Below are positions 20,529-28,017 of a stretch of DNA of 64,000 nt, piece by piece. The number at the start of each line of letters is the position of its first letter. Position 1 is the stretch's first letter. The position numbers and the translations under genes were made by a program. Where the stretch lies: contig NZ_RAPR01000001.1 of assembly GCF_003610235.1 (NCBI RefSeq), positions 7,936,001 to 8,000,000 on the forward strand, given 5' to 3'. This DNA is from Catellatospora citrea (GTDB lineage Bacteria; Actinomycetota; Actinomycetes; Mycobacteriales; Micromonosporaceae). The notes under the pieces were generated by a model. The model did not search any database and had not been told where the DNA came from. It saw only the letters and a program-made list of their open reading frames with translations.

Positions 20529-20534
20529 GAAGTT

Positions 20535-20564
20535 CTTAAGCAACTGATCGGCCCCACTTAAGTG
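20535..20564 (+). promoter_or_regulatory. CTTAAG repeat, possible response-regulator site
   Basis: CTTAAG occurs at 20535-20540 and again at 20557-20562 within the palindrome CACTTAAGTG, 22 bases apart (two helical turns). They lie between the kinase stop and the small membrane protein start, in the position expected of tandem OmpR-type sites. Confidence 0.4.
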
Positions 20565-20584
20565 CCTGCGTCATCGTGTGCTGC

Positions 20585-21043
20585 ATGACAACTGAGCCTG
20601 ATAAGGCACCGGCCGCGGAGCCTGCTGCCGAGCCGTCGGCCGAACCTTCGGCACCGGCGGCCGCACCTGCTGCCGCGGCCCCGGCCGCCCCCGCTCGGCG
20701 CCGGCCGTCCGGCAAGTTCGTCCTGGCGTTGACCGGGGCGTTTCTGGCCGGTGCGGTCTGCACCGGATGCGTGGGTCTCGCGGCAGCGTTCGTGGTGGGC
20801 CACGGTCACGACCACCGCGGGTTCGACGATGATCATCCGAAGATCGAGCGGATGTTCCCCGACCGCGGTCCGTGGAAGGGTGGTGAGGGCTGGCCCGGTG
20901 ATGAAAGGACTCGGGACAAGTCGAACTGGCCGGGGCTTCCGGACAAGGGTGTCTGGCCGCTGCCTGACGGCAAGCCGGGCCTGCCCGCGGTCCCGGCACC
21001 CGAGCAGAAGCCTGCGGCACCGGTGCCGTCTGCGACGTCCTGA
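20585..21043 (+). CDS. small single-pass membrane protein, Pro/Ala-rich
   Basis: A 152-residue protein: an acidic Ala/Pro/Glu-rich N terminus, one membrane helix (about 44-66, containing the Cys pair CTGC), then an extracytoplasmic His/Asp-rich patch (GHGHDHRGFDDDH) and a Gly/Pro/Trp-rich tail. The His/Asp patch could bind metal. The ATG at 20585 lacks a good Shine-Dalgarno; a GTG at 20576 is possible. It follows the MprAB-like pair and is likely its target. No family recognised. Confidence 0.6.
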   Translation: MTTEPDKAPAAEPAAEPSAEPSAPAAAPAAAAPAAPARRRPSGKFVLALTGAFLAGAVCTGCVGLAAAFVVGHGHDHRGFDDDHPKIERMFPDRGPWKGGEGWPGDERTRDKSNWPGLPDKGVWPLPDGKPGLPAVPAPEQKPAAPVPSATS

Positions 21044-21168
21044 CCGGTACGCGAGTGCGGCAACGCCGAGGCCGGGTCGGTGCGGCCGACCTGGCCTCGG
21101 CTGCTCACCTTGCCGCCTCGAGAGCACGTGAACGCCAGCGAGGTGGGTGAAGGCGGCCGTCGGCGGTG

Positions 21169-22047
21169 TTACCGGCCGGCGTCGCTGACGGCCGGGCTCG
21201 GGGCGTCAACGGGGGCTGGTCCCGAGGGCGTGGTCGCTCGGGTGCGACCGGGTAGCAGGAACAGCACGAGCACCGGCACGGCATAGGCGATCCAGGCGAT
21301 CGTCTCCAGGACCGTGGGCGCGGGCGTGAAGTTGAAGGTGCCGCGGAGCAGTTCGGCGTACCAGCTGGTCGGTGGCACCGCGTTCGAGATGTCGAAGGCG
21401 AGGGTGTTCAGGCCGGGCAGCACGCCGGCCTCCAGCAGGTCGTGCACGCCGTACTTGAGGATTCCGGCGGCGACGATGACCAGCAGCACGCCGGTCCAGG
21501 TGAAGAATTTGGTCAGGTTCACCCGGACGGCGCTGCGGTACATCAGGATGCCGAGCAGCGCGGACGCGGCGATGCCGGACACGATCGCGACGACCGACCA
21601 GGAGGAGGTCGCGCCCTGCACGGTGGCGAAGAAGATCAGTGCGGTCTCGAGGCCTTCGCGGGCGACGGCGAGAAACGCGGTGACGACGACGGCGATCGGG
21701 CCCAGGGAGATCGCGGCGTCGAGCTTCGCGCGCAGCTCACCGGAGATCGATCTCGCGGCACGGCGCATCCAGAAGATCATCCAGGTGACGAAGACGACGG
21801 CGAGGATGGAGGTGATCGCGTCGAACAGCTCCTGGCGCTGGGCGGGCAGGTGGGCGGTGGTGTACTGCAGGATTGCCGCGAATCCCACCGACAGTGCCAC
21901 CGCCGCGCCGACGCCCGCCCAGACGTGACGCAACCGGTCGCGGCGGTCGGTCTTGACCAGGAACGCCAGCAGGATGGTGACCACGAGGACGGCTTCGAGC
22001 CCTTCGCGCAGGCCGATCAGGAACGTTGGCAGGAAGACGTTGGACAT
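21169..22047 (-). CDS. efeU: FTR1/EfeU-type iron permease
   Basis: A 292-residue protein with seven hydrophobic helices and both REGLE iron-passage motifs (residues 14-18 and 130-134), each in a membrane helix. In EfeUOB systems the permease takes iron from the EfeO and EfeB proteins; neither is encoded here, so this is an orphan permease. GAGG precedes the ATG by a few bases. The upstream region has two overlapping iron boxes, indicating DtxR/IdeR repression under iron sufficiency, plus a site like that of the neighbouring PadR gene. Confidence 0.92.
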   Translation of the reverse strand: MSNVFLPTFLIGLREGLEAVLVVTILLAFLVKTDRRDRLRHVWAGVGAAVALSVGFAAILQYTTAHLPAQRQELFDAITSILAVVFVTWMIFWMRRAARSISGELRAKLDAAISLGPIAVVVTAFLAVAREGLETALIFFATVQGATSSWSVVAIVSGIAASALLGILMYRSAVRVNLTKFFTWTGVLLVIVAAGILKYGVHDLLEAGVLPGLNTLAFDISNAVPPTSWYAELLRGTFNFTPAPTVLETIAWIAYAVPVLVLFLLPGRTRATTPSGPAPVDAPSPAVSDAGR

Positions 22048-22165
22048 GAAGACCTCGCAGGAAGCTCAGCTGGATCGCGGGGGAGTGGGGCCCGGATCCG
22101 GGCGCAGGGGCGCCGGCTGGTCATGACCTCCTGGGCTCACGCCATGACGTCATCCACCACCCGGT

Positions 22166-22198
22166 ATAGGTGAGGCTGGCCTAATTAGGCTTGCCTAA
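22166..22198 (-). promoter_or_regulatory. tandem DtxR/IdeR iron boxes upstream of efeU
   Basis: ATAGGTGAGGCTGGCCTAA (22166-22184) matches the 19-base iron-box consensus TTAGGTTAGGCTAACCTAA at 15 positions. It abuts TTAGGCTTGCCTAA (22185-22198), a perfect 6-2-6 dyad of the same type. Together they would bind two regulator dimers. Confidence 0.85.
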
Positions 22199-22206
22199 GA
22201 GTGTTG

Positions 22207-22226
22207 CTCCTACATGCTGTAGAAGT
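22207..22226. promoter_or_regulatory. half-conserved copy of the PadR operator
   Basis: CTAC, a 5-base gap and GTAGAAGT match the palindrome at 22768-22790, but the left arm is incomplete (CTCCTAC rather than ACTTCTAC). It is between the efeU iron boxes and the end of the PadR-type gene, so the regulator might also act on efeU. Confidence 0.45.
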
Positions 22227-22239
22227 CAAGCTGGGACGT

Positions 22240-22752
22240 CTAGGGCATCTCCATGCGCTGAGCTGGCAACTGGTGCAGCCACACCACCACCGCGCGCAGG
22301 ATCTCCCGTTCGAATGCCACCCGGGCCGCCTCGACCGCAGACGCCGGGCGTGCGTCGAGCTGAGCCTGCCGCAGCCGCAGCAGTGCCTGCGCCCGGAAGA
22401 TGTACTCGTCGAAGTCGGCCCGGTCGGCGTCGAGGGCGAGCAGGCCCTGCAGGACCAGGTCCTCGGCGGTGGAGTTGGTGTCGACCGTGATGAGCCGGGC
22501 CTTCTGCCGGGCGCGCCCGGCCTCGGTGACCGAGAGCATGGTGCGGTTGGCCAGCCGTGCCGATACGGGCGGGGAACGGTCCTCGACGAGGTCTCCGGTG
22601 CGGCGCAGCCGATTCACCGCGGCGAGGATGCGGGGCAGGCCGACCGCGCCGCGGTTGCCGACGATGCGCTGATGGCGGGCCTGCAGGTCGAACGCGGTGG
22701 AGGGCTGCTGGTGGAGCAGGACCAGCACGATGTCCTCGAGCGTGAACGTCAT
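22240..22752 (-). CDS. PadR-like winged-helix regulator
   Basis: A 170-residue protein with an N-terminal winged helix (FTLEDIVLVLLHQQPSTAFDLQARHQRIVGNRGAVGLPRILAAVNRLRRTGDLVEDR) and a helical C-terminal half typical of PadR dimerisation regions. A perfect 9-5-9 palindrome just upstream of its ATG (22768-22790) implies autoregulation. It sits directly upstream of efeU on the same strand; co-regulation of iron uptake is possible. Confidence 0.7.
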   Translation of the reverse strand: MTFTLEDIVLVLLHQQPSTAFDLQARHQRIVGNRGAVGLPRILAAVNRLRRTGDLVEDRSPPVSARLANRTMLSVTEAGRARQKARLITVDTNSTAEDLVLQGLLALDADRADFDEYIFRAQALLRLRQAQLDARPASAVEAARVAFEREILRAVVVWLHQLPAQRMEMP

Positions 22753-22767
22753 GCCGACCTCCCCTGC

Positions 22768-22790
22768 AACTTCTACGGACTGTAGAAGTT
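22768..22790 (-). promoter_or_regulatory. perfect palindrome, autoregulatory operator of the PadR-like gene
   Basis: AACTTCTAC (22768-22776) and GTAGAAGTT (22782-22790) are exact inverted repeats around GGACT, 16 bases upstream of the ATG. Confidence 0.75.
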
Positions 22791-22843
22791 AACAGAGGCT
22801 TTCCTCACCGCACAGCCGTGCGGGCTGACCGCGCTGCTGAGGC

Positions 22844-23248
22844 CTACTCGGTCTCGTCGCGCAGCAGCGCGCGCAGAATCTGCTCGTCCTCGGCGTCCAG
22901 ACCGCCGACGAACCGCCGCAGCACCGACCCGCGGTCGGACTCGGCGGCCAGCAGCCGCGTCATGCGGTCGGCGACCAGTCCGGCAGCGTCACGCACCGCG
23001 GCGTAGTGGTAGGCGCGTCCGCGACGCTCACGGATGACCGCGCCCTTGGCGTGCAGACGCGTGAGGATCGTGACGACGGTGCTGTAGGAAAGGTCCGCCT
23101 GCGCGGCGAGGCGGTCGCGGACCTGGCCGGGAGTCAGCGCCACGCCGGCTTCGGTGAGCACGGTGACGATCTGGGACTCCAGCTGACCGGATCGGCGTCG
23201 GCCGGGGTCGGCGTGCTCCGGGCCGGCATCTGGTTGGGTAGGGCTCAT
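22844..23248 (-). CDS. BlaI/MecI/CopY-family repressor
   Basis: A 134-residue protein: winged helix at about 18-90 (LESQIVTVLTEAGVALTPGQVRDRLAAQADLSYSTVVTILTRLHAKGAVIRERRGRAYHY) and a C-terminal dimerisation segment. Start at the ATG at 23248 (MSPTQPD); a longer upstream frame is Arg-rich and unlikely. It is divergent from the FetB-like permease gene with 86 bases between. No BlaR-type sensor peptidase is adjacent, unlike the second BlaI at 31816. Confidence 0.88.
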   Translation of the reverse strand: MSPTQPDAGPEHADPGRRRSGQLESQIVTVLTEAGVALTPGQVRDRLAAQADLSYSTVVTILTRLHAKGAVIRERRGRAYHYAAVRDAAGLVADRMTRLLAAESDRGSVLRRFVGGLDAEDEQILRALLRDETE

Positions 23249-23334
23249 CAGTGCCGACTCTATCGCTGACGCGCGTGGTGGCCGCCACCCGCGGTGGTGG
23301 TGTCGGCGGGGCACGAGCGCGCAACGGAGGCAGC

Positions 23335-24090
23335 GTGAACAGCGGCGCGGCAGTGACCATCGGTCCCGCGTTCTGGGTGGTGTTGGCGCTGCTGTGCGCG
23401 GCCGCGGCAGCGCTGGCTGCGCTGTCGGGACTGCGGATGTCCCGGGGCGTGGTCACGGCGTCGGTGCGAGCGATCGTGCAGTTGACCGCGGTGTCGCTGC
23501 TCATCACGTGGGTGCTGGCGGCCTGGGGGCCGACGGCGGCGTTCATCGCCGTGATGCTGGTCGTCGCGTCGGCGACCAGCGCCCGGCGGATCGGCGGCGA
23601 CCGCAGTAGCTGGTGGGCCGCGGCGGCGATCGCGGCAGGCGCGGCACCGGTGCTGGCACTGATCGTGGTGGCCGGGGTGGTGCCGTTGACGACGGTCGCG
23701 CTGGTGCCGATCGCCGGAATCCTCATCGGCGGGGCGATGACCGCGACCTCGCTCGCCGGTCGGCGGGCGATGGAGGACCTGCGGGTGCGCCGCGGCGAGT
23801 TCGAGGCGCTGCTGGCGCTGGGGTTCCCCGACCCCGACGCGGTGCGGGAGCTGTGCCGCCCGTACGCGGGCCAGGCACTGCACCCGGCCCTGGATCAGAC
23901 CCGCACCGTCGGTCTGGTGACGCTGCCGGGAGCGTTCGTCGGCGTGCTGCTCGGCGGCGGCAGCCCCGTGCAGGCGGGCGCAGCGCAGCTGCTGGTCCTG
24001 ATCGGGCTGCTGGCCGCCGAGACGATCGCGATCGTGGTGGTGCTGGAGCTGATCGCTCGCGGCGTCATCAACCGGCCCGCCGTTGCGTGA
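23335..24090 (+). CDS. UPF0014 / FetB-like ABC permease
   Basis: A 251-residue membrane protein with about seven helices and the FetB/UPF0014 features (SVRAIVQLTAVSLLI; PIAGILIGGAMTATSLAGRRAMEDL; LPGAFVGVLLGGGSPVQAGAAQLLVL). In E. coli FetB works with the ATPase FetA to export iron. No FetA gene is adjacent, so the ATPase must be elsewhere. GTG start with GGAGG four bases upstream (23326-23330). Its proximity to efeU makes an iron-homeostasis locus plausible. Confidence 0.88.
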   Translation: MNSGAAVTIGPAFWVVLALLCAAAAALAALSGLRMSRGVVTASVRAIVQLTAVSLLITWVLAAWGPTAAFIAVMLVVASATSARRIGGDRSSWWAAAAIAAGAAPVLALIVVAGVVPLTTVALVPIAGILIGGAMTATSLAGRRAMEDLRVRRGEFEALLALGFPDPDAVRELCRPYAGQALHPALDQTRTVGLVTLPGAFVGVLLGGGSPVQAGAAQLLVLIGLLAAETIAIVVVLELIARGVINRPAVA

Positions 24091-24143
24091 CGGCGACCCT
24101 CAACCGCGACCACAAAGACCAATACGCTCTCAGTCTCCACAAG

Positions 24144-24159
24144 CGTGACCACGGTCACG
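24144..24159 (+). promoter_or_regulatory. palindrome upstream of the tricarboxylate transporter operon
   Basis: CGTGACC (24144-24150) and GGTCACG (24153-24159) form a perfect 7-2-7 dyad about 60 bases before the tctC start. It is a candidate site for the CitB-type regulator at 27349-28017 or another regulator. Confidence 0.45.
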
Positions 24160-24218
24160 GGCTCCGGCATGGTGCGTAACACGTTTGCCACACCGATGTG
24201 ACAGGAGCCATAACCCTC

Positions 24219-25241
24219 ATGCTCAGACGTACTCTCGTGGTCGCCCTCCCGGCGCTGCTGCTGGCCACGACCGCGTGTGCCGAGCAGTCGGTCGGCGACC
24301 CGAACGCCCCGGCAGGTTCGGCGGTCGCGTACCCCAGCAAGACACTGCAGATCATGGCACCGGCGGGCGCAGGCGGCGGCTGGGACACCACCGCCCGCAC
24401 GATGCAGCAGGCGCTGCAGGGCGCCGGGCTGCTCAACGGCCAGTCCGCGGAGGTCCGCAACGTCACCGGCGCGGCCGGCACGATCGGCCTGGCCGAGCTC
24501 GTCACCAGCCACAAGGGCGACGCCCACCAGCTGATGGTGACCGGACTGGTGATGGTCGGCGGCGTGGTGACCAACAAGTCGCCGGTCGACCTGTCGCAGA
24601 CCACCCCGATCGCGACCCTGACCGCCGAGTCGGAGGTCATCGTCGTCAAGTCCGACTCCAAGTACCAGACCCTCAAGCAGCTCGTCGACGACGTCAAGGC
24701 CAACCCGACGTCGGTCAAATGGGGCGGCGGCTCCGCCGGCGGCACCGACCAGATCCTGGTCGGCCTGCTGGCCAAGGCGGCCGGCGCCGACGCCAAGACG
24801 GTCGCCAAGCAGTACATCGCCTACTCCGGCGGCGGCGAGACCAAGGCCGGTCTGCTCTCGGGCGACATCAGCGTCGCCGTCTCCGGCACCAGCGAGTTCG
24901 CCGACCTGGTCAAGGCCGGCACCGTACGGGCGCTGGCCGTGTCCAGCGCCGCCGCCGGCGACGCGGGCCTGGGCACGCCGACGCCGAGCATCAAGGAGTC
25001 CGGCTACGACCTGGAGCTGATGAACTGGCGCGGCCTGGTCGCCCCGCCCGGCATCAGCGACGCCGAGAAGACGGCCGTCATCGCGATGATCGACAAGCTG
25101 CACTCCTCGGCGCAGTGGAAGCAGGCGCTGACCGACAAGAAGTGGACCGACTTCTACCGCACCGGCGACCAGGCGACCTCGTACTTCGCCGACGAGAACA
25201 CCCGGATCAAGGCCGTGCTCACCGAGATCGGCCTGGGCTAG
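24219..25241 (+). CDS. tctC: tripartite tricarboxylate transporter substrate-binding lipoprotein TctC
   Basis: A 340-residue Bug/TctC-family protein with lipobox ending at Cys 20 (LLLATTAC). Characteristic PAGAGGGWDTTAR (ligand loop), GGGSAGGTDQ, YSGGGE and WRGLVAPPGI motifs are present. It delivers a carboxylate (citrate, tartrate, terephthalate or similar) to the TctBA membrane part. The ATG at 24219 follows AGGAG at 24203-24207. Its stop overlaps the next gene's GTG by one base. Confidence 0.93.
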   Translation: MLRRTLVVALPALLLATTACAEQSVGDPNAPAGSAVAYPSKTLQIMAPAGAGGGWDTTARTMQQALQGAGLLNGQSAEVRNVTGAAGTIGLAELVTSHKGDAHQLMVTGLVMVGGVVTNKSPVDLSQTTPIATLTAESEVIVVKSDSKYQTLKQLVDDVKANPTSVKWGGGSAGGTDQILVGLLAKAAGADAKTVAKQYIAYSGGGETKAGLLSGDISVAVSGTSEFADLVKAGTVRALAVSSAAAGDAGLGTPTPSIKESGYDLELMNWRGLVAPPGISDAEKTAVIAMIDKLHSSAQWKQALTDKKWTDFYRTGDQATSYFADENTRIKAVLTEIGLG

Positions 25242-25741
25242 TGTCCGACACCACGCACAACCCGGGGGCGGCCAAGGCCGCCCCCGGCCCCATCGTCGCC
25301 GGCGGCCTGATGTTCGCCGTCGGAGCGCTGCTGTTCGCCCAGGCGCTCGCACTGGCGGGCGAGCGCGGGTACGCCCCGTCCGGGCCCGCGCTCGCACCGG
25401 TCATCGTGACCGGCCTGTGGGTGCTGGTCTCCCTGGGCTACCTGGCCGAATCGATCAAATCCCGCGCCGTGCCCGCCGAGGGCGGCGGCAGCTGGCGCAT
25501 GCCGCTGCTGCTGCTGGCGGCGCTGATCGTCTACGCGCTGGTGCTCAAGTACACCGTCACCGGCTACGTCCTGGCCACCGCCGCGTTCGTGCTGGCCACC
25601 GCGCGGCTGCTGAGCACCCGCCCGGTCCGTGAGGTGATCTTCCGGGACCTGCTCGTCGCCGCGGGCCTGTCCGTGGGCATCTACCTCGTGTTCACCCGCC
25701 TGCTCGGCATCGTCCTGCCCGCCGGAGTGCTGCCCCTATGA
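25241..25741 (+). CDS. tctB: tripartite tricarboxylate transporter small membrane subunit TctB
   Basis: A 166-residue protein with four hydrophobic segments (e.g. [39 protein letters not shown]) as in TctB. GTG start overlaps the tctC TAG by one base; its stop overlaps the tctA ATG by four bases. Confidence 0.9.
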   Translation: MSDTTHNPGAAKAAPGPIVAGGLMFAVGALLFAQALALAGERGYAPSGPALAPVIVTGLWVLVSLGYLAESIKSRAVPAEGGGSWRMPLLLLAALIVYALVLKYTVTGYVLATAAFVLATARLLSTRPVREVIFRDLLVAAGLSVGIYLVFTRLLGIVLPAGVLPL

Positions 25742-27279
25742 ATTCCCTGTCCAACCTGCTCGACGGCTTCGTGTCCGTGCTGAGCGTGCAGAACCTGCTC
25801 TACGCCGCGATCGGCGTCACCATCGGCACCCTGGTCGGTGTCCTGCCGGGCATCGGACCCGCGCTGACCATCGCTCTGCTGCTGCCCGTGTCGCTGCAGC
25901 TCGACGACCCGACCGGCACCCTGATCATGTTCGCGGGCATCTACTACGGCGCCATGTACGGCGGGTCGACGACCTCGATCCTGCTCAACACCCCGGGCGA
26001 GTCCGCGTCGGTGGCCACCTCGATCGAGGGATACCAGATGGCCCGGCACGGCCGGGCGCGAGCCGCGCTGGCCACTGCCGCGATCGGGTCGTTCGTCGCG
26101 GCCACGATCTCGACCGTGCTGCTGGCCTTCGTCGCCGAGCCGATCGCCACACTCGCCATCACGTTCCGGGCCTCGGACTACTTCGCCCTGGCCGTGCTGG
26201 CGATGGTCACCGTCACCGCGATGGTCGGCGCGTCACTGGCCCGCGGCCTGATGTCACTGACCTTCGGGCTGTTCCTCGGCCTGGTCGGCATCGATTCGCT
26301 GACCGGGCAGGCCCGCTTCACGTTCGGCGTGCCCGAACTGCTCGACGGCGTCGACGTCGTCACCGTCATCGTGGGCCTGTTCGCCATCGGCGAGACCCTC
26401 TACATCGCGTCGCGGCTCAAGGACCTGCCCGCGAAGGTCGCCCCGCTGGAGCCGGCCAAGGGCGGCTTCGCCTGGCTGACCCGCCAGGACTGGGCCCGGT
26501 CCTGGCCGGCGTGGCTGCGCGGCACGCTGTTCGGGTTCCCGTTCGGCGCGCTGCCCTCCGGCGGCGCCGAGATCCCGACGTTCCTGTCGTACACCGTCGA
26601 GAAGCGGCGCTCCAAGCACCAGGACGAATGGGGCAAGGGCGCGATCGAAGGTGTCGCCGGTCCGGAAGCCGCCAACAACGCCTCGTTCTCCGGCGTGCTC
26701 GTGCCGCTGCTGACGCTGGGCATTCCGACCTCGGCCACCGCCGCGGTCATGCTCGCCGCATTCAGCTACTTCAACATCTCACCCGGCCCGCAGCTGTTCG
26801 AGAAGTCAACGGACCTGGTCTGGGCGCTGATCGCATCGCTGTTCGTCGGCAACGTCATGCTGCTGGCACTGAACCTGCCGCTGATCCGCGTCTGGGTCAA
26901 GGTTCTGCAGATCCCGCGGCCGCTGCTGTACACCGGCATCCTGGTCTTCGCCACCCTCGGCGTCTACGCCGTGTCCGGCAGCGTCGTCGACGTCCTGATC
27001 GCCTACGCCATCGGCGTGCTGGCGATGTTCATGCGCCGCTTTGACTTCCCGATCGCACCGGTCATCCTCGGCCTGATCCTCGGCCCGATGATGGAGACCC
27101 AGTTCCGGCGGGCGCTGCTGCTGTCCGACGGCGACATGTCGGTGTTCGTCACCCGCCCGCTGACGGTGACGCTGCTCGGACTCGCGGTCGTCGCGCTCGC
27201 GCTGCCGCACCTGCCGAAGGTGTGGGCCCGTCTGCGCGGCGGCAGCGCCCAGCGGCTGTCGTTCGCCGAAGACGACTGA
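25738..27279 (+). CDS. tctA: tripartite tricarboxylate transporter large membrane subunit TctA
   Basis: A 513-residue protein with about 11-12 helices and TctA signatures: [21 protein letters not shown] near the N terminus, [34 protein letters not shown] (about 63-100), and the second-half [36 protein letters not shown]. Carries out the sodium- or proton-coupled uptake with TctB and TctC. Last gene of the operon, followed by a strong terminator. Confidence 0.95.
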   Translation: MNSLSNLLDGFVSVLSVQNLLYAAIGVTIGTLVGVLPGIGPALTIALLLPVSLQLDDPTGTLIMFAGIYYGAMYGGSTTSILLNTPGESASVATSIEGYQMARHGRARAALATAAIGSFVAATISTVLLAFVAEPIATLAITFRASDYFALAVLAMVTVTAMVGASLARGLMSLTFGLFLGLVGIDSLTGQARFTFGVPELLDGVDVVTVIVGLFAIGETLYIASRLKDLPAKVAPLEPAKGGFAWLTRQDWARSWPAWLRGTLFGFPFGALPSGGAEIPTFLSYTVEKRRSKHQDEWGKGAIEGVAGPEAANNASFSGVLVPLLTLGIPTSATAAVMLAAFSYFNISPGPQLFEKSTDLVWALIASLFVGNVMLLALNLPLIRVWVKVLQIPRPLLYTGILVFATLGVYAVSGSVVDVLIAYAIGVLAMFMRRFDFPIAPVILGLILGPMMETQFRRALLLSDGDMSVFVTRPLTVTLLGLAVVALALPHLPKVWARLRGGSAQRLSFAEDD

Positions 27280-27280
27280 C

Positions 27281-27320
27281 CCGGGCGGGCCGTGCCGACG
27301 CCTCGGCACGGCCCACCCGG
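27281..27320. terminator. strong hairpin terminator
   Basis: An 18-base arm at 27281-27298 pairs with 27303-27320 with one G:T-type mismatch and a 4-base loop, immediately after the tctA stop. It also faces the end of the leftward two-component genes. Confidence 0.9.
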
Positions 27321-27348
27321 CCAAGCAGGCGACGAGCGAAGTCGGTGC

Positions 27349-28017
27349 TCAACCACGCCAGGTGTAGCGGTGCTCCGGCCGACCGGTGCCGCCGTAGCGC
27401 ATGCGGACCTCGGCGCGCCCGGTCTGCACCAAGTGCTCCAGGTAGCGGCGAGTGCTGACCCGCGACAGGCCCGCCAGTTCGGCGCACTCGACGGCGGACA
27501 GGTCGCGCCGGCTCTCGCGCAGCACCCCTGCCACCAGGTCCGAGGTCGTCGTCGACAGGCCCTTGGGCAGCGACGCCGCCGCGGGTCCGGTCATGCCGAA
27601 CAGCCGGTCGACGTCGGCCTGGGCGACCGTCGGGAGCTCGGCCAGCCGCCGCATCCGTGCCGCGTACCGTGCGAGCTGTTCGCGCAGGGTCTCGGCGGAG
27701 AACGGTTTGATGATGTAGTGCACGACGCCGCCGTGCAGCGCCGCGCGGATCGTCTCGACGTCGCTGGCCGCCGTGATCGCCAGAACGTCGACCGGGTGCT
27801 CCCTTTCGCGCAGGCGGCGCAGCACCTCCAGCCCGGAGATGTCGGGCAGGTAGATGTCCAGCAGCACCAACTCCGGGCGCAACTGCTCCACCGCGGCCAG
27901 CGCCTCGGTCCCGGTGTGGGCCACGCCGACCACGGTGAAGCCTTCGGTGCGTTGCACGAACCCGGTGTGGATACGGGCCACCATGAAGTCGTCGTCGACG
28001 ACGAGCACCCGCGTCAC
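27349..28017 (-). CDS. CitB/DctR-type response regulator
   Basis: A 222-residue regulator: receiver domain with DDD (8-10) and Asp 54 (LVLLDIYLPD), KPF switch (IIKPFSAETLREQL) and a C-terminal HTH of the CitB family (VECAELAGLSRVSTRRYLEHLVQTGRAEVRMRYGGTGRPEHRY). GTG start overlaps the kinase stop by four bases. It almost certainly controls the TctCBA operon it faces. Confidence 0.92.
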   Translation of the reverse strand: MTRVLVVDDDFMVARIHTGFVQRTEGFTVVGVAHTGTEALAAVEQLRPELVLLDIYLPDISGLEVLRRLREREHPVDVLAITAASDVETIRAALHGGVVHYIIKPFSAETLREQLARYAARMRRLAELPTVAQADVDRLFGMTGPAAASLPKGLSTTTSDLVAGVLRESRRDLSAVECAELAGLSRVSTRRYLEHLVQTGRAEVRMRYGGTGRPEHRYTWRG

